Below are positions 6,628 to 13,294 of a DNA stretch of 13,294 bases, in pieces. Origin of the DNA: Phycisphaerae bacterium (GTDB lineage: Bacteria > Planctomycetota > Phycisphaerae > UBA1845); contig BQJS01000136.1 in the NCBI GenBank assembly GCA_021604825.1, positions 1-13,294 of the forward strand, read 5' to 3'. Numbering within the stretch: the stretch's first letter is position 1; every line of letters begins with the position of its first letter. The notes beneath the pieces were generated by a model. That model was not told where the DNA came from. It made no database searches and saw only the letters and a list, made by a program, of their open reading frames with translations. A program made the position numbers and the translations under genes.

Positions 6628-6850
6628 CGCAACTTCCCCTCACGCCTGCTGCTTCTACGTCAACATGACCGACCTCGCAGACCCGCCAAGCCGCACGCTC
6701 GCAAGCGCCAATCATCTGACACCGCATCGTAACGCGCCGACCCCCTTCACTTCAATATCAGCTTGAACGAAAGACGCATGAAGATCGTTATTCTCGGACC
6801 CTGCGCCCCTGCCAACGTCACAAGTCTAGAGCATCTACCTCATGTTCAAC
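6628..6850. other. Spacer between EEP gene and protease terminator, with a possible gene remnant
   Basis: No complete gene is supported here. No convincing minus-strand promoter for the EEP gene is seen: a TTGACG at -35 distance lacks a matching -10. A plus-strand ORF from 6763 has a natural-looking beginning after an in-frame ATG at 6778 (MKIVILGPCAPAN, a beta-strand-Gly-Pro start common in Rossmann-like proteins). It runs straight into the terminator and then antisense to the protease gene, so it cannot be an intact gene. Confidence 0.4.
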
Positions 6851-6884
6851 AAAAGCCCTCCAAGGACGGAAATCCCTGGAGGGC
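6851..6884 (-). terminator. Rho-independent terminator of the HEIGH metalloprotease gene
   Basis: On the minus strand, GCCCTCCA pairs with TGGAGGGC (arms 6877-6884 and 6855-6862, 8 bp perfect, loop 14 nt that can pair further through GG/CC). TTTTGTTG follows immediately. It lies about 50 nt after the TAG stop at 6937-6939, the expected place for ending that transcript, and implies the EEP gene downstream is transcribed separately. Confidence 0.8.
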
Positions 6885-6936
6885 GAGATTTAGAGGTTAC
6901 AGTTATCGGCCCGATGAAGACCGCAGGCTGCTTCGG

Positions 6937-9378
6937 CTATGGGCCAGAAATCAGAGCTTCGAGGGCGGTCCAGTCGTCAATGTCGACCAGGTCGTTACCC
7001 GTGTTCACGTTCGCACAATCGCAAGCCGTGTTGCTGGTGACATCTTCACCGAAGCACTGCGTGAATCCATGCATGTCGGCAAGGTCGTAGTCGCCGTCAT
7101 CGTCCATGTCGCCAGGCGTCGGACAGCTGCAATCGTCGACCGTCAACTGAGCAACGTCACTAAATTCGACGCAGCTCGAAGGAAGGACCAAAACGCGCAA
7201 TGAATATCCAGCCTCATCGGAAACGCCAGCTGGATTGATCGTCAACGTATCGGTGAACACACCTGATATATTGCCACCTTCTGACATTGGAGACCCATCT
7301 TTGTGCCACTGAACAAACAAAGAGGCACCTGAAGGCGGATTTACCGTCGTTGAGATAACCGCAGGTTGTCCGCTATCGACGCACGTGTCTAGCGGTTGAG
7401 TCACAAATTCGGGCTCGGTAATTGTCAACGTGCTCGGGGTCGATTCTTCAGAATTCGCGCACGTATCTGATATGAAACACGTATACCCTGGCGAATCGGC
7501 CTCATCTGCAAGACTCAGGTTTGAAATCGACAGATTCGATGTGTTGGCACCGGAGATGTTTCCGCCGTTGGCGAGCGGAACGCCATCTTTCCGCCACTCG
7601 TAAGTAAGACTGTCGCCGTCAGCAACGACCGCAAGTATTGTGGTTTCACCGGTACACGCGGAATCTGACGCGACGGGCTGCGATGTGATCAATACTGAAT
7701 CAAGCACAGTCAACACAGCATCATTGGTCGTCACGGTGATACAACCATCCGTAAGGTCGCACGTGTAAGTGCCTTCATCCGATTCATCAACGCTGCTGAT
7801 GTTGAGGTTGGCTGTCGTCGCTCCGCTGATACCGCCGCCATTGACCACATTGACGCCATCCAGTTTCCACTGGAATGAGCCCGCGCCTGGCGAGGTCACG
7901 CTGAACGATGCGGGGTCACCTGGGCAGACATTGTCAGAGGTCGGTTGACCGGTGATCAGATCGGATTCTTCGCAATCGTCAGGAATCGTGTTTGCATTGC
8001 AGTCATTTCCACCAAGTTGGCAGTCGTCTGGAATATCATCGTCATTGCAATCATCTGCAGTTCCACAGCCGCCCGTACCGAAGCAACCCGGATTTAGGCA
8101 ATCGACTTCGCAAATATCTAAGATGCTGTTGTTGTTGCAATCACCCGTCGAGAAATCCCAACCGATGGCGTCGAACATATTGATGTCTGATTCCATAAGT
8201 TGGTCGGGATAAGTCGTTTCACCGTTGGAGATGATTGGATCCATCACGCCAATCGTCGGAAACTGCTCGCGAAAATGGCTTGCTTGGTTGGGATTGCCGT
8301 CGGCCATGCGATATTCAAAATCGATAATGTCTACGTTTGCATCGTCGCCCGGCGTATTCTGATCGATGGTTCGCGGCGTCGTTTGAAATTCGGCTAAGGT
8401 ATCTGGATTGTAGTCTCCCGCGCCGTCTGTCCTTTGGAAGCGAAACATATCAAGCGCTTCGGTCCTGGTCAGATTAAACTGTGCATTGACGTCAACGGCA
8501 GATGTGAATCCAAGGGCATGTCCGATTTCGTGAATCAAAACATCTTGAAATGAGATTAGGCTGCCGCCAATTCCATTGGATGGATCCAAATCATAGTTGA
8601 CGCTCGAATTCATGGTGATTGCTGAATTGCCGCCGCCCAAAGATCCGATCGCCGCACGAAAATTATCCTTGTTGAAATCGATCGTATTCTCATTTGTGAC
8701 TGCAGCAGACGCACCATTGAATCGAACGGGCAACGTGCTTCCCGTTGGTAGAAAACTTTGAATCTGGTCGTCGGTGTCCATGTCGGCTATCAGCCCGGCA
8801 CGGGCATTCGTATAAGACGTTGAGGTGGACGCACTCTGCGTGAATGCCAATCCGCCAAAACTCGTCCAGGTGAAATCTAGGTTCACCGTGAGCGTGTCTC
8901 CAAATTGGCTTTCCACATATACCGCGGATGCTTCGATTGCATCAAGTATGTTGGCAGGTGGTGATCCGGATACGCTAAATACAATGTTCAACCCTGCACC
9001 GCGCTCTGCCCCGCGATCGTTTACCATGATCGGAGTACCTTCCCGACGAACAAGCTCCGCTTGACGGGCAGCATCCTTAAGGTCCTCAAGCGTCATGCCC
9101 GAGTCGTGATCAAAGCAGGATAGTTTCGTGGTGAATCGCGTTGGCGCTTCGACTTGTGAACCGTCGTGATACAACGTCGAAATCAACGTTGGCCCCTCTT
9201 CGATGTACATTGGGCGTTCGCCATCGACTTCGAAAAGAATGCGGCGTGGTGCAGTGTCACCATCTGGCACATTTTTTTCGACAGCATCATCCGCAACATT
9301 CTGGGCAAATGCCGGAGCGCTGGCAAACATGGCACAAATTAGAATTCCGCGAAGATACGTTCGATCAACCTTCAACAT
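6937..9378 (-). CDS. Secreted HEIGH-type zinc metalloprotease with Ig-like domains and dockerin-like C-terminus
   Basis: 813 residues from the ATG at 9378. The frame is open to 9600, but only this start gives a signal peptide (about 1-25, cleavage near FA-Q), and a GAGAG lies about 8 nt upstream. Residues about 50-410 form the protease: LIHEIGHALGFTSAVD puts the HExxH at 283-287 with Glu284 as catalytic base, and IGVMDP (Met379) is a candidate Met-turn. The motif resembles the family NCBI labels NF038122 (from memory, not searched). The canonical third metzincin His is absent (Ser293); Asp296 could serve. DCN-type repeats follow (413-470), then three Ig-like domains (about 479-558, 563-654, 659-747; YTCDLTDGC, YTCFISDTC, YSLRVL) and a dockerin-like end (PGDMDDDGDYDLADMHGFTQCFG, 755-777; DLVDIDDW, 796-803). 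It probably degrades extracellular protein. The tail is homologous to that of the astacin upstream. A terminator follows at 6851-6884. Confidence 0.9.
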   Translation of the reverse strand: MLKVDRTYLRGILICAMFASAPAFAQNVADDAVEKNVPDGDTAPRRILFEVDGERPMYIEEGPTLISTLYHDGSQVEAPTRFTTKLSCFDHDSGMTLEDLKDAARQAELVRREGTPIMVNDRGAERGAGLNIVFSVSGSPPANILDAIEASAVYVESQFGDTLTVNLDFTWTSFGGLAFTQSASTSTSYTNARAGLIADMDTDDQIQSFLPTGSTLPVRFNGASAAVTNENTIDFNKDNFRAAIGSLGGGNSAITMNSSVNYDLDPSNGIGGSLISFQDVLIHEIGHALGFTSAVDVNAQFNLTRTEALDMFRFQRTDGAGDYNPDTLAEFQTTPRTIDQNTPGDDANVDIIDFEYRMADGNPNQASHFREQFPTIGVMDPIISNGETTYPDQLMESDINMFDAIGWDFSTGDCNNNSILDICEVDCLNPGCFGTGGCGTADDCNDDDIPDDCQLGGNDCNANTIPDDCEESDLITGQPTSDNVCPGDPASFSVTSPGAGSFQWKLDGVNVVNGGGISGATTANLNISSVDESDEGTYTCDLTDGCITVTTNDAVLTVLDSVLITSQPVASDSACTGETTILAVVADGDSLTYEWRKDGVPLANGGNISGANTSNLSISNLSLADEADSPGYTCFISDTCANSEESTPSTLTITEPEFVTQPLDTCVDSGQPAVISTTVNPPSGASLFVQWHKDGSPMSEGGNISGVFTDTLTINPAGVSDEAGYSLRVLVLPSSCVEFSDVAQLTVDDCSCPTPGDMDDDGDYDLADMHGFTQCFGEDVTSNTACDCANVNTGNDLVDIDDWTALEALISGP

Positions 9379-9411
9379 GATTTTACTCTCTTGATCATTG
9401 GAACGGCGTTT

Positions 9412-9417
9412 TTTATA
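9412..9417 (-). promoter_or_regulatory. Candidate -10 element of the HEIGH metalloprotease gene
   Basis: TATAAA on the minus strand (5/6 match), with predicted transcription start near 9405 and a leader of about 27 nt to the ATG at 9378. The -35 region is weak. The element sits in the loop of a small inverted repeat (GGCGT 9405-9409 / ACGCC 9417-9421). It supports 9378 as the start codon, because the longer ORF begins upstream of it. Confidence 0.35.
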
Positions 9418-9536
9418 CGCCCGTGTCGCGCCATGTTGCACCACTGGCACACTTGATTCGTTTTGGATTCGATGTGATACCCGCACCCAACGAAGCCATG
9501 CGCCATCGACGCGAAGGCCCTTCACCCCGATCAATG

Positions 9537-9565
9537 GCCCAATTGACGACAGCCCAATTGACGAC
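9537..9565 (+). repeat. Direct repeat, 14 bp, period 15
   Basis: GCCCAATTGACGAC occurs at 9537-9550 and again, perfectly, at 9552-9565, separated by one A. It lies about 160 bp upstream of the metalloprotease start at 9378. It could be a paired binding site or a simple tandem duplication; the sequence does not decide. Confidence 0.55.
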
Positions 9566-9906
9566 GGCACGCGACATGTGTTTACATGCGGCCTGCTCAA
9601 TTAGAGTTGGGCACGATCACGACGACGCAATTGGTGTGCAAGCTCCCACTAGACCACCTAATGGGACATTGTATCGAGGGGCACTGGCCCATTCAACAAT
9701 TCTGCGACGCGTCCGACTTTCCGCACATCGACGCCCGCCCCAAGTCGCGTCCAAAACTTGTCTGAAACATTGCGAAATTGCATCAACCAAGCTCTGGCTG
9801 CCCGATAAATGACGCGCCACGAATCAATTAACGCACGTGCAAAGTCATTGACCTGAGGCACCAAGTATTCACCAATTTGGAATTCAAATGCGCAGCGCGT
9901 TGTGAT

Positions 9907-12207
9907 TTACGGACCATTTAGCAATACGATCAGCAATTCCCAGTCGGCAAGGTCTACGATCAAATTCGCATCATTGACGTTCGAGCATGCGCATTCGGGT
10001 TGCAGAGTCGTGTCGGCACCGAAGCAATTCTGAAATGCGTAAATATCCGCAAGGTCATAATCGCCATCACCGTCCGAATCGCCAGGCGCGAGACAACCAC
10101 AATCGCCAACACTGAGCGATGCAGGATCGCTGAACTTGACGCAGTTTGGCCCGATCGCCAACGCTCGCAACGAATAGTCCCCCGCGTCGGCCAAGGCCAC
10201 CGGATCAATCGATAGCGAATTTGTGAATACACCCGTCACCGATGCCGTCTCGGAAAGCGGCGTGCCATCTTTATGCCACTGCACAAATAGGCCTACGCCT
10301 TCTGGCGCAACGGGCGTAGCCGCAAAGACGGCTGCCTGCCCCTCATCGGCACACGTGCTTTGCGGCTGTTCGGAATAGGTTGCACTGGTCAATTCCAGCT
10401 CGATCGGAGTCGAGGTATCAACATCGCCACAGAAGTCTGACACTTCGCATTCATAACCAGGAGCCGACGCTTCGTCCGCAGGTGAAAGGTTCGTCAAGGT
10501 AAGTTGATCGCTGTTGGCCCCCGAGATGTTTCCACCGTCGGACATTGCCACGCCATCGCGATACCACTGATAAGCGAGATCGGTCCCTGTCGTCTGCACG
10601 GCGAGAATGGACGTTTCATCTGCACACTCTTGCTGCGACGTCGAACCAATCACGGAAACTGACAGAGACTCGCGTATCGCCAAGTTGACTGATGCCGATT
10701 CGACCGCGAGGCATCCGTCCGTCACAATACAAGAATACGTATCCTCGTCCGCCACTTCTGCATTTTGGATGTTAAGCGTCGAAGCGGTCACGCCGGAAAC
10801 GTCACCGCCATTCACCATCGGCACGCCGTTTTGATACCATTGATACGAGGCACTCCCCGGATTCACGGCCACTGCCTCGAATGATGCAATGTCCCCGACA
10901 CAAGTGAACGCATCGACAGGATCAGTATCAATCACCAAGTCACCTTCGCATTCGTCTGGCGTCCCACTCAAATTGCAGTCAATTGTGGAAGACGGATAAG
11001 AAACCGCGATGGTTGTATATGTCCCCGGACAGCCGGCAGGCGCGGATGCGACGGATGAGCTTGCCGTCGCCGTGATGTTTGCATCACCGCCAGCCACAAG
11101 CGCGTTAAAGAGTGCGGCAGAGAGGATCAACTCATCGGCATCTGCTTCAGAAGGGCAATCTGATCCTACACTTGTGAACACGGACCCAACTCCTACTCCA
11201 TTGAGGGTAATGTCTAGCCTTTCATTGCTGGATGAAAAATCCCCCGCCACCTTGAATCGAAGCGTGACATCCCCTTCCGCAGCGGGAGGAGCGGCAACCA
11301 TTAGGGTTTGAGGTGATCCGTTGCCAATCGGCGACATTCGACCGGATTGTGCTTGAAACTGCACGTCACACTCGTCGGGAATATCGTTGCCATTGCAGTC
11401 AGGACTGGCTCCTGTACTGACATCTTGCGTATCCAAATTTCCGTTACCGTTGCAATCGGATATCGCGCCATAAAGAAACGCCATTACTTCCGCATCGCCA
11501 TTGCTTAGTCGAGTGCGCTGACCAATCACATTCTGGAAGCTTTCATTCGGAGGTAACACCGTGATCGCGGTACATGAACTTGGACACGGGCAAGTGGCGA
11601 ATGCACAGTCGCCGTAATGCATCACCGATTCAAAATCATAATCACCAAAATGTGACGACGATGCCTGAATATTGAAATTGTTAAGAGCGCTGGCCTGGAT
11701 GTTGCCCGTGTTGATTTGAACATAAGTGTCGCGATCGGTCCGTTGCTGTTCGTGCACCAATCCAAGCGCATGCCCAAGCTCGTGTACAATGATGAACTTG
11801 ACGCTCCAGTTCGCCATGTTCAATGTCTGTCCACCGCCAATCCTTCCGACAAACGAACTATTCACCGAGCTGCTCTGGATGTGAATATAATTTGATTCAC
11901 CCGTACGGGGTACAAACTCGACGAGCGCAACAGCCTCCCACTCAGCCATCGCAGCGACGGTTCGATCTTCATTCAATTGTGAAACGTTGGCATCGAATTG
12001 ATACGGTACCACACCACCAGGCCAAAGGTTTGCCTGGTGCGTCCCGCGTGCTGGCGTACCGAAATCTTCCTCGACGATCATGTCATCGACCAGCTTATAC
12101 CCAGCTGGAATGTCCGGTTCAGTCTGCGCGATCGCAAGTTGCGGCGAAATTGCCACAAACATACCCAGCATCCAAATGAAATCGCAAACGAAACTTAGTC
12201 GTGTCAT
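9907..12207 (-). CDS. Secreted astacin-family (M12A) zinc metalloprotease with Ig-like domains and dockerin-like C-terminus
   Basis: 766 residues from the ATG at 12207. An ATG at 12246 would add 13 residues (MPRFEADKRKNTK). I prefer 12207 because it gives a compact signal peptide (1-27, cleavage LAIA-Q) and because 12246 lies in a likely promoter/palindrome. The catalytic domain (about 50-248) has the full astacin signature HELGHALGLVHEQQRTDRD: zinc ligands His142, His146 and His152, catalytic Glu143, and a Met-turn SVMHYG (Met197, Tyr199). Two DCN repeats (251-282) follow, then a module of about 120 residues (283-405) shared with the EEP protein, another DCN repeat (410-420), three Ig-like domains (about 425-512, 517-607, 612-700) and a dockerin-like end (PGDSDGDGDYDLADIYAFQNCFG, 708-730; DLADW, 752-756). 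It is probably an extracellular endoprotease. Residues between signal peptide and catalytic domain may be a short propeptide. Confidence 0.93.
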   Translation of the reverse strand: MTRLSFVCDFIWMLGMFVAISPQLAIAQTEPDIPAGYKLVDDMIVEEDFGTPARGTHQANLWPGGVVPYQFDANVSQLNEDRTVAAMAEWEAVALVEFVPRTGESNYIHIQSSSVNSSFVGRIGGGQTLNMANWSVKFIIVHELGHALGLVHEQQRTDRDTYVQINTGNIQASALNNFNIQASSSHFGDYDFESVMHYGDCAFATCPCPSSCTAITVLPPNESFQNVIGQRTRLSNGDAEVMAFLYGAISDCNGNGNLDTQDVSTGASPDCNGNDIPDECDVQFQAQSGRMSPIGNGSPQTLMVAAPPAAEGDVTLRFKVAGDFSSSNERLDITLNGVGVGSVFTSVGSDCPSEADADELILSAALFNALVAGGDANITATASSSVASAPAGCPGTYTTIAVSYPSSTIDCNLSGTPDECEGDLVIDTDPVDAFTCVGDIASFEAVAVNPGSASYQWYQNGVPMVNGGDVSGVTASTLNIQNAEVADEDTYSCIVTDGCLAVESASVNLAIRESLSVSVIGSTSQQECADETSILAVQTTGTDLAYQWYRDGVAMSDGGNISGANSDQLTLTNLSPADEASAPGYECEVSDFCGDVDTSTPIELELTSATYSEQPQSTCADEGQAAVFAATPVAPEGVGLFVQWHKDGTPLSETASVTGVFTNSLSIDPVALADAGDYSLRALAIGPNCVKFSDPASLSVGDCGCLAPGDSDGDGDYDLADIYAFQNCFGADTTLQPECACSNVNDANLIVDLADWELLIVLLNGP

Positions 12208-12818
12208 CTTCGTGTTTTTCCTTTTGTCAGCCTCAAACCGAGGCATTCTAGAATGCGCCTCTTGCTCTGATTTCTGCGCCAGACTTAGCTAGCGAGTACA
12301 GCCCAAAACTGCGCAAGTCGGCTGCGCGCTTATGAACAAGGGGCATCTACTTTGGTGAGTGCGGAATTAGAAAGAATTGCGAACGGTGGATCCCGACCCA
12401 CCGATCTAAACATTCGTCCCCCACCCAAAATCTGCGCCAAGGCCTCTCGCGAGCAGAAAACCGCCGCCCTGGCTAAGTCGCAAGCCCAGACACCCGATGA
12501 GTTTATCGGCTTTAGAGGGTAGAAATCAATGCGCAACAAAGGACGCATCGGGACCACAAATCGGACGCAAACCCCGAAATTATAGGGCCTTGGATGCGCC
12601 AGATCGGGATGCAAGACGAGCTATCCGTCCGCGAACAACCGCTTTGCATCCGAAATTAATCGTCACTTCTCACTTCAGTCAATCCGACTCCACTGCAAAA
12701 CAACCGGATCCATTCCCCCTGGACCAGATACCGCTGCCAGTCCCGTTGAGATAGCCCACGTTCGGCGGTACCCTTCCGTCTGCTTAATAAGACACAGTTC
12801 ATCAAAGAGCAACGAACC
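12208..12818. other. 611-bp divergent intergenic region
   Basis: This lies between the astacin gene (leftward) and the FlgI-like gene (rightward), so it should hold both promoters. Seen: a 14-bp palindrome with TAGAAT at 12243-12256, and a hairpin CGGTGG-8 nt-CCACCG at 12384-12403 without T-run. CTGCGCCA occurs twice (near 12275 and 12435), as does CCGAAATTA (near 12573 and 12650). ORFs of up to about 94 codons are present on both strands but show no Shine-Dalgarno or protein-like features, and I do not call them. No tRNA or recognisable structured RNA is seen. Confidence 0.5.
12243..12256. promoter_or_regulatory. Perfect 14-bp palindrome upstream of the astacin gene
   Basis: GCATTCTAGAATGC is identical on both strands. 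It lies 36-49 bp upstream of the ATG at 12207. On the minus strand it contains TAGAAT (12250-12245), a 5/6 match to a -10 element that would start transcription near 12238. If so, the palindrome would be an operator over the promoter and the ATG at 12246 would be untranscribed. Chance is not excluded. Confidence 0.35.
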
Positions 12819-13294
12819 ATGCTGCGCCGACATACCGACCTACTGGGCCTATGCTTGCTGACCTGTTTGACAGGATGTGGCGACGGCTTTCTCAAATTCG
12901 AATGGGATCTTTCAGAAAAGAAACCCGACGTCGAAGAAGGCTTCGTTGATGCGTCCGTCGAGGGCATCTCTGACTCGAAAGCGTACATCGACACGATCGC
13001 CGAACAAGGTTACGTCGAAGGATTGCGGCGAATGCGCGTCCGTGGATATGGTCTTGTGGCGGGGCTGGGCACCACGGGTTCAAGAGAATGCCCCAAGAAC
13101 ATTCGTAGCCGCCTCATTCAAGAAATGTACAAGCGACCGGAATTTTCTCGGCAAGGTCTTAAGCCTGCGGTCATATCACCGGAGAAAATTCTGCGGAGCC
13201 TCGATACCGCAGTCGTCGTCATCGAAGGCGAAATCCCGGCGGCTGCCCAGAAGGGAACCGCATTTGATCTCACCGTTCGTGCCCTTGCCGGCAC
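12819..13294 (+). CDS. FlgI-like (flagellar P-ring) lipoprotein, partial (C-terminus beyond window)
   Basis: An open frame of 158 codons plus two bases from the ATG at 12819 to the window end, with no stop. The N-terminus is a lipoprotein signal peptide: MLRRHTD, a hydrophobic stretch, then lipobox LTGC with Cys20. The following region (21-65) is acidic. From about 68 it resembles the P-ring protein FlgI: MRVRGYGLVAGLGTTG (72-87) matches the family's GYGLVVGLxGTGD start, and DTAVVVIEGEIPAAAQKG with FDLTVRALAG (129-158) matches the NVAAVxVTAELPPFAxPGxxIDVTVSSLGDA region. FlgI forms the periplasmic bushing around the flagellar rod; a lipidated form would be membrane-anchored. Only a weak AAAGAG precedes the start. 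No other flagellar gene is in view, so a flagellar role is not certain; a FlgI-fold outer-membrane or secretion-linked ring is possible. Confidence 0.8.
   Translation, partial: MLRRHTDLLGLCLLTCLTGCGDGFLKFEWDLSEKKPDVEEGFVDASVEGISDSKAYIDTIAEQGYVEGLRRMRVRGYGLVAGLGTTGSRECPKNIRSRLIQEMYKRPEFSRQGLKPAVISPEKILRSLDTAVVVIEGEIPAAAQKGTAFDLTVRALAG

Larger units (their letters stand above)
9379..9906. other. 528-bp spacer between the two metalloprotease genes
   Basis: No gene is supported. Small ORFs on both strands lack Shine-Dalgarno sequences and recognisable protein features. Seen: the TATAAA candidate near the right gene start, a 14-bp direct repeat at 9537-9565, and a small inverted repeat CATGT-gttt-ACATG at 9574-9587. 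No hairpin with T-run marks the end of the astacin gene; only weak dyads (for example around GCGCAGCGC near 9891-9899) are present. Confidence 0.5.

Noticed and set aside
6763..7203. 146-codon plus-strand ORF as an intact gene
   Set aside because: Most of it is the terminator and the antisense strand of the metalloprotease dockerin-like end; only the first ~20 codons look protein-like.
9379..9600. 74-residue N-terminal extension of the HEIGH metalloprotease
   Set aside because: It would place a non-signal, Arg-rich stretch before a perfect signal peptide, and it lies upstream of the TATAAA promoter candidate.
12330..12614. 94-codon minus-strand ORF in the divergent intergenic region
   Set aside because: No Shine-Dalgarno, no recognisable motif, and overlapping ORFs on the other strand look equally random.

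Overview
The window looks like chromosomal DNA of a planctomycete, probably of the Phycisphaerae. This is inferred from family hallmarks, not from a database search. The hallmarks are secreted proteins built from Cys-rich Ca-binding repeats of the type DCNxNxxPDEC with dockerin-like C-termini, an HNH endonuclease of a kind I associate with this phylum, a small membrane protein ending in a CxxCGYD zinc ribbon, and a FlgI-like lipoprotein. I see no tRNA, rRNA, CRISPR array, insertion sequence or phage gene.

Left part (1-1713, minus strand): an exported protein of unknown function, cut by the window edge, lies directly downstream of a lipoprotein with a gluzincin-type HExxH site (DUF1570/peptidase-MA-like). 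The two genes are 81 bp apart and are probably co-transcribed. Divergent from them (1910-4509, plus strand) are thioredoxin reductase (trxB), an HNH endonuclease with a strong extended -10 promoter and an awkward start region, and a small membrane-anchored zinc-ribbon protein.

Middle part (4564-12207, minus strand): three large co-oriented genes for exported multidomain hydrolases. They are an endonuclease/exonuclease/phosphatase (EEP) family enzyme, a HEIGH-type zinc metalloprotease, and a canonical astacin (M12A) metalloprotease. Each has an N-terminal signal peptide, a catalytic head, DCNxN-type repeats and a C-terminal pair of EF-hand-like loops. The two proteases share a tail of about 340 residues (three Ig-like domains plus dockerin-like end) behind unrelated catalytic heads. 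The EEP protein and the astacin share a different module of about 120 residues set between DCN repeats. This looks like a mix-and-match family of extracellular enzymes. A rho-independent terminator follows the middle gene. The 528-bp and 611-bp spacers around the astacin gene, and a TATAAA promoter candidate before the middle gene, suggest separate transcription units rather than one operon.

Right end: divergent from the astacin gene, a lipoprotein related to the flagellar P-ring protein FlgI begins at 12819 and runs off the window. Both edge genes are open-ended and would be missed by a search for complete ORFs.

The most interesting material is the domain shuffling among the three exoenzymes, including one shared module I cannot name, the non-canonical zinc site of the middle protease, and the possible frameshift or leader peptide at the HNH gene.
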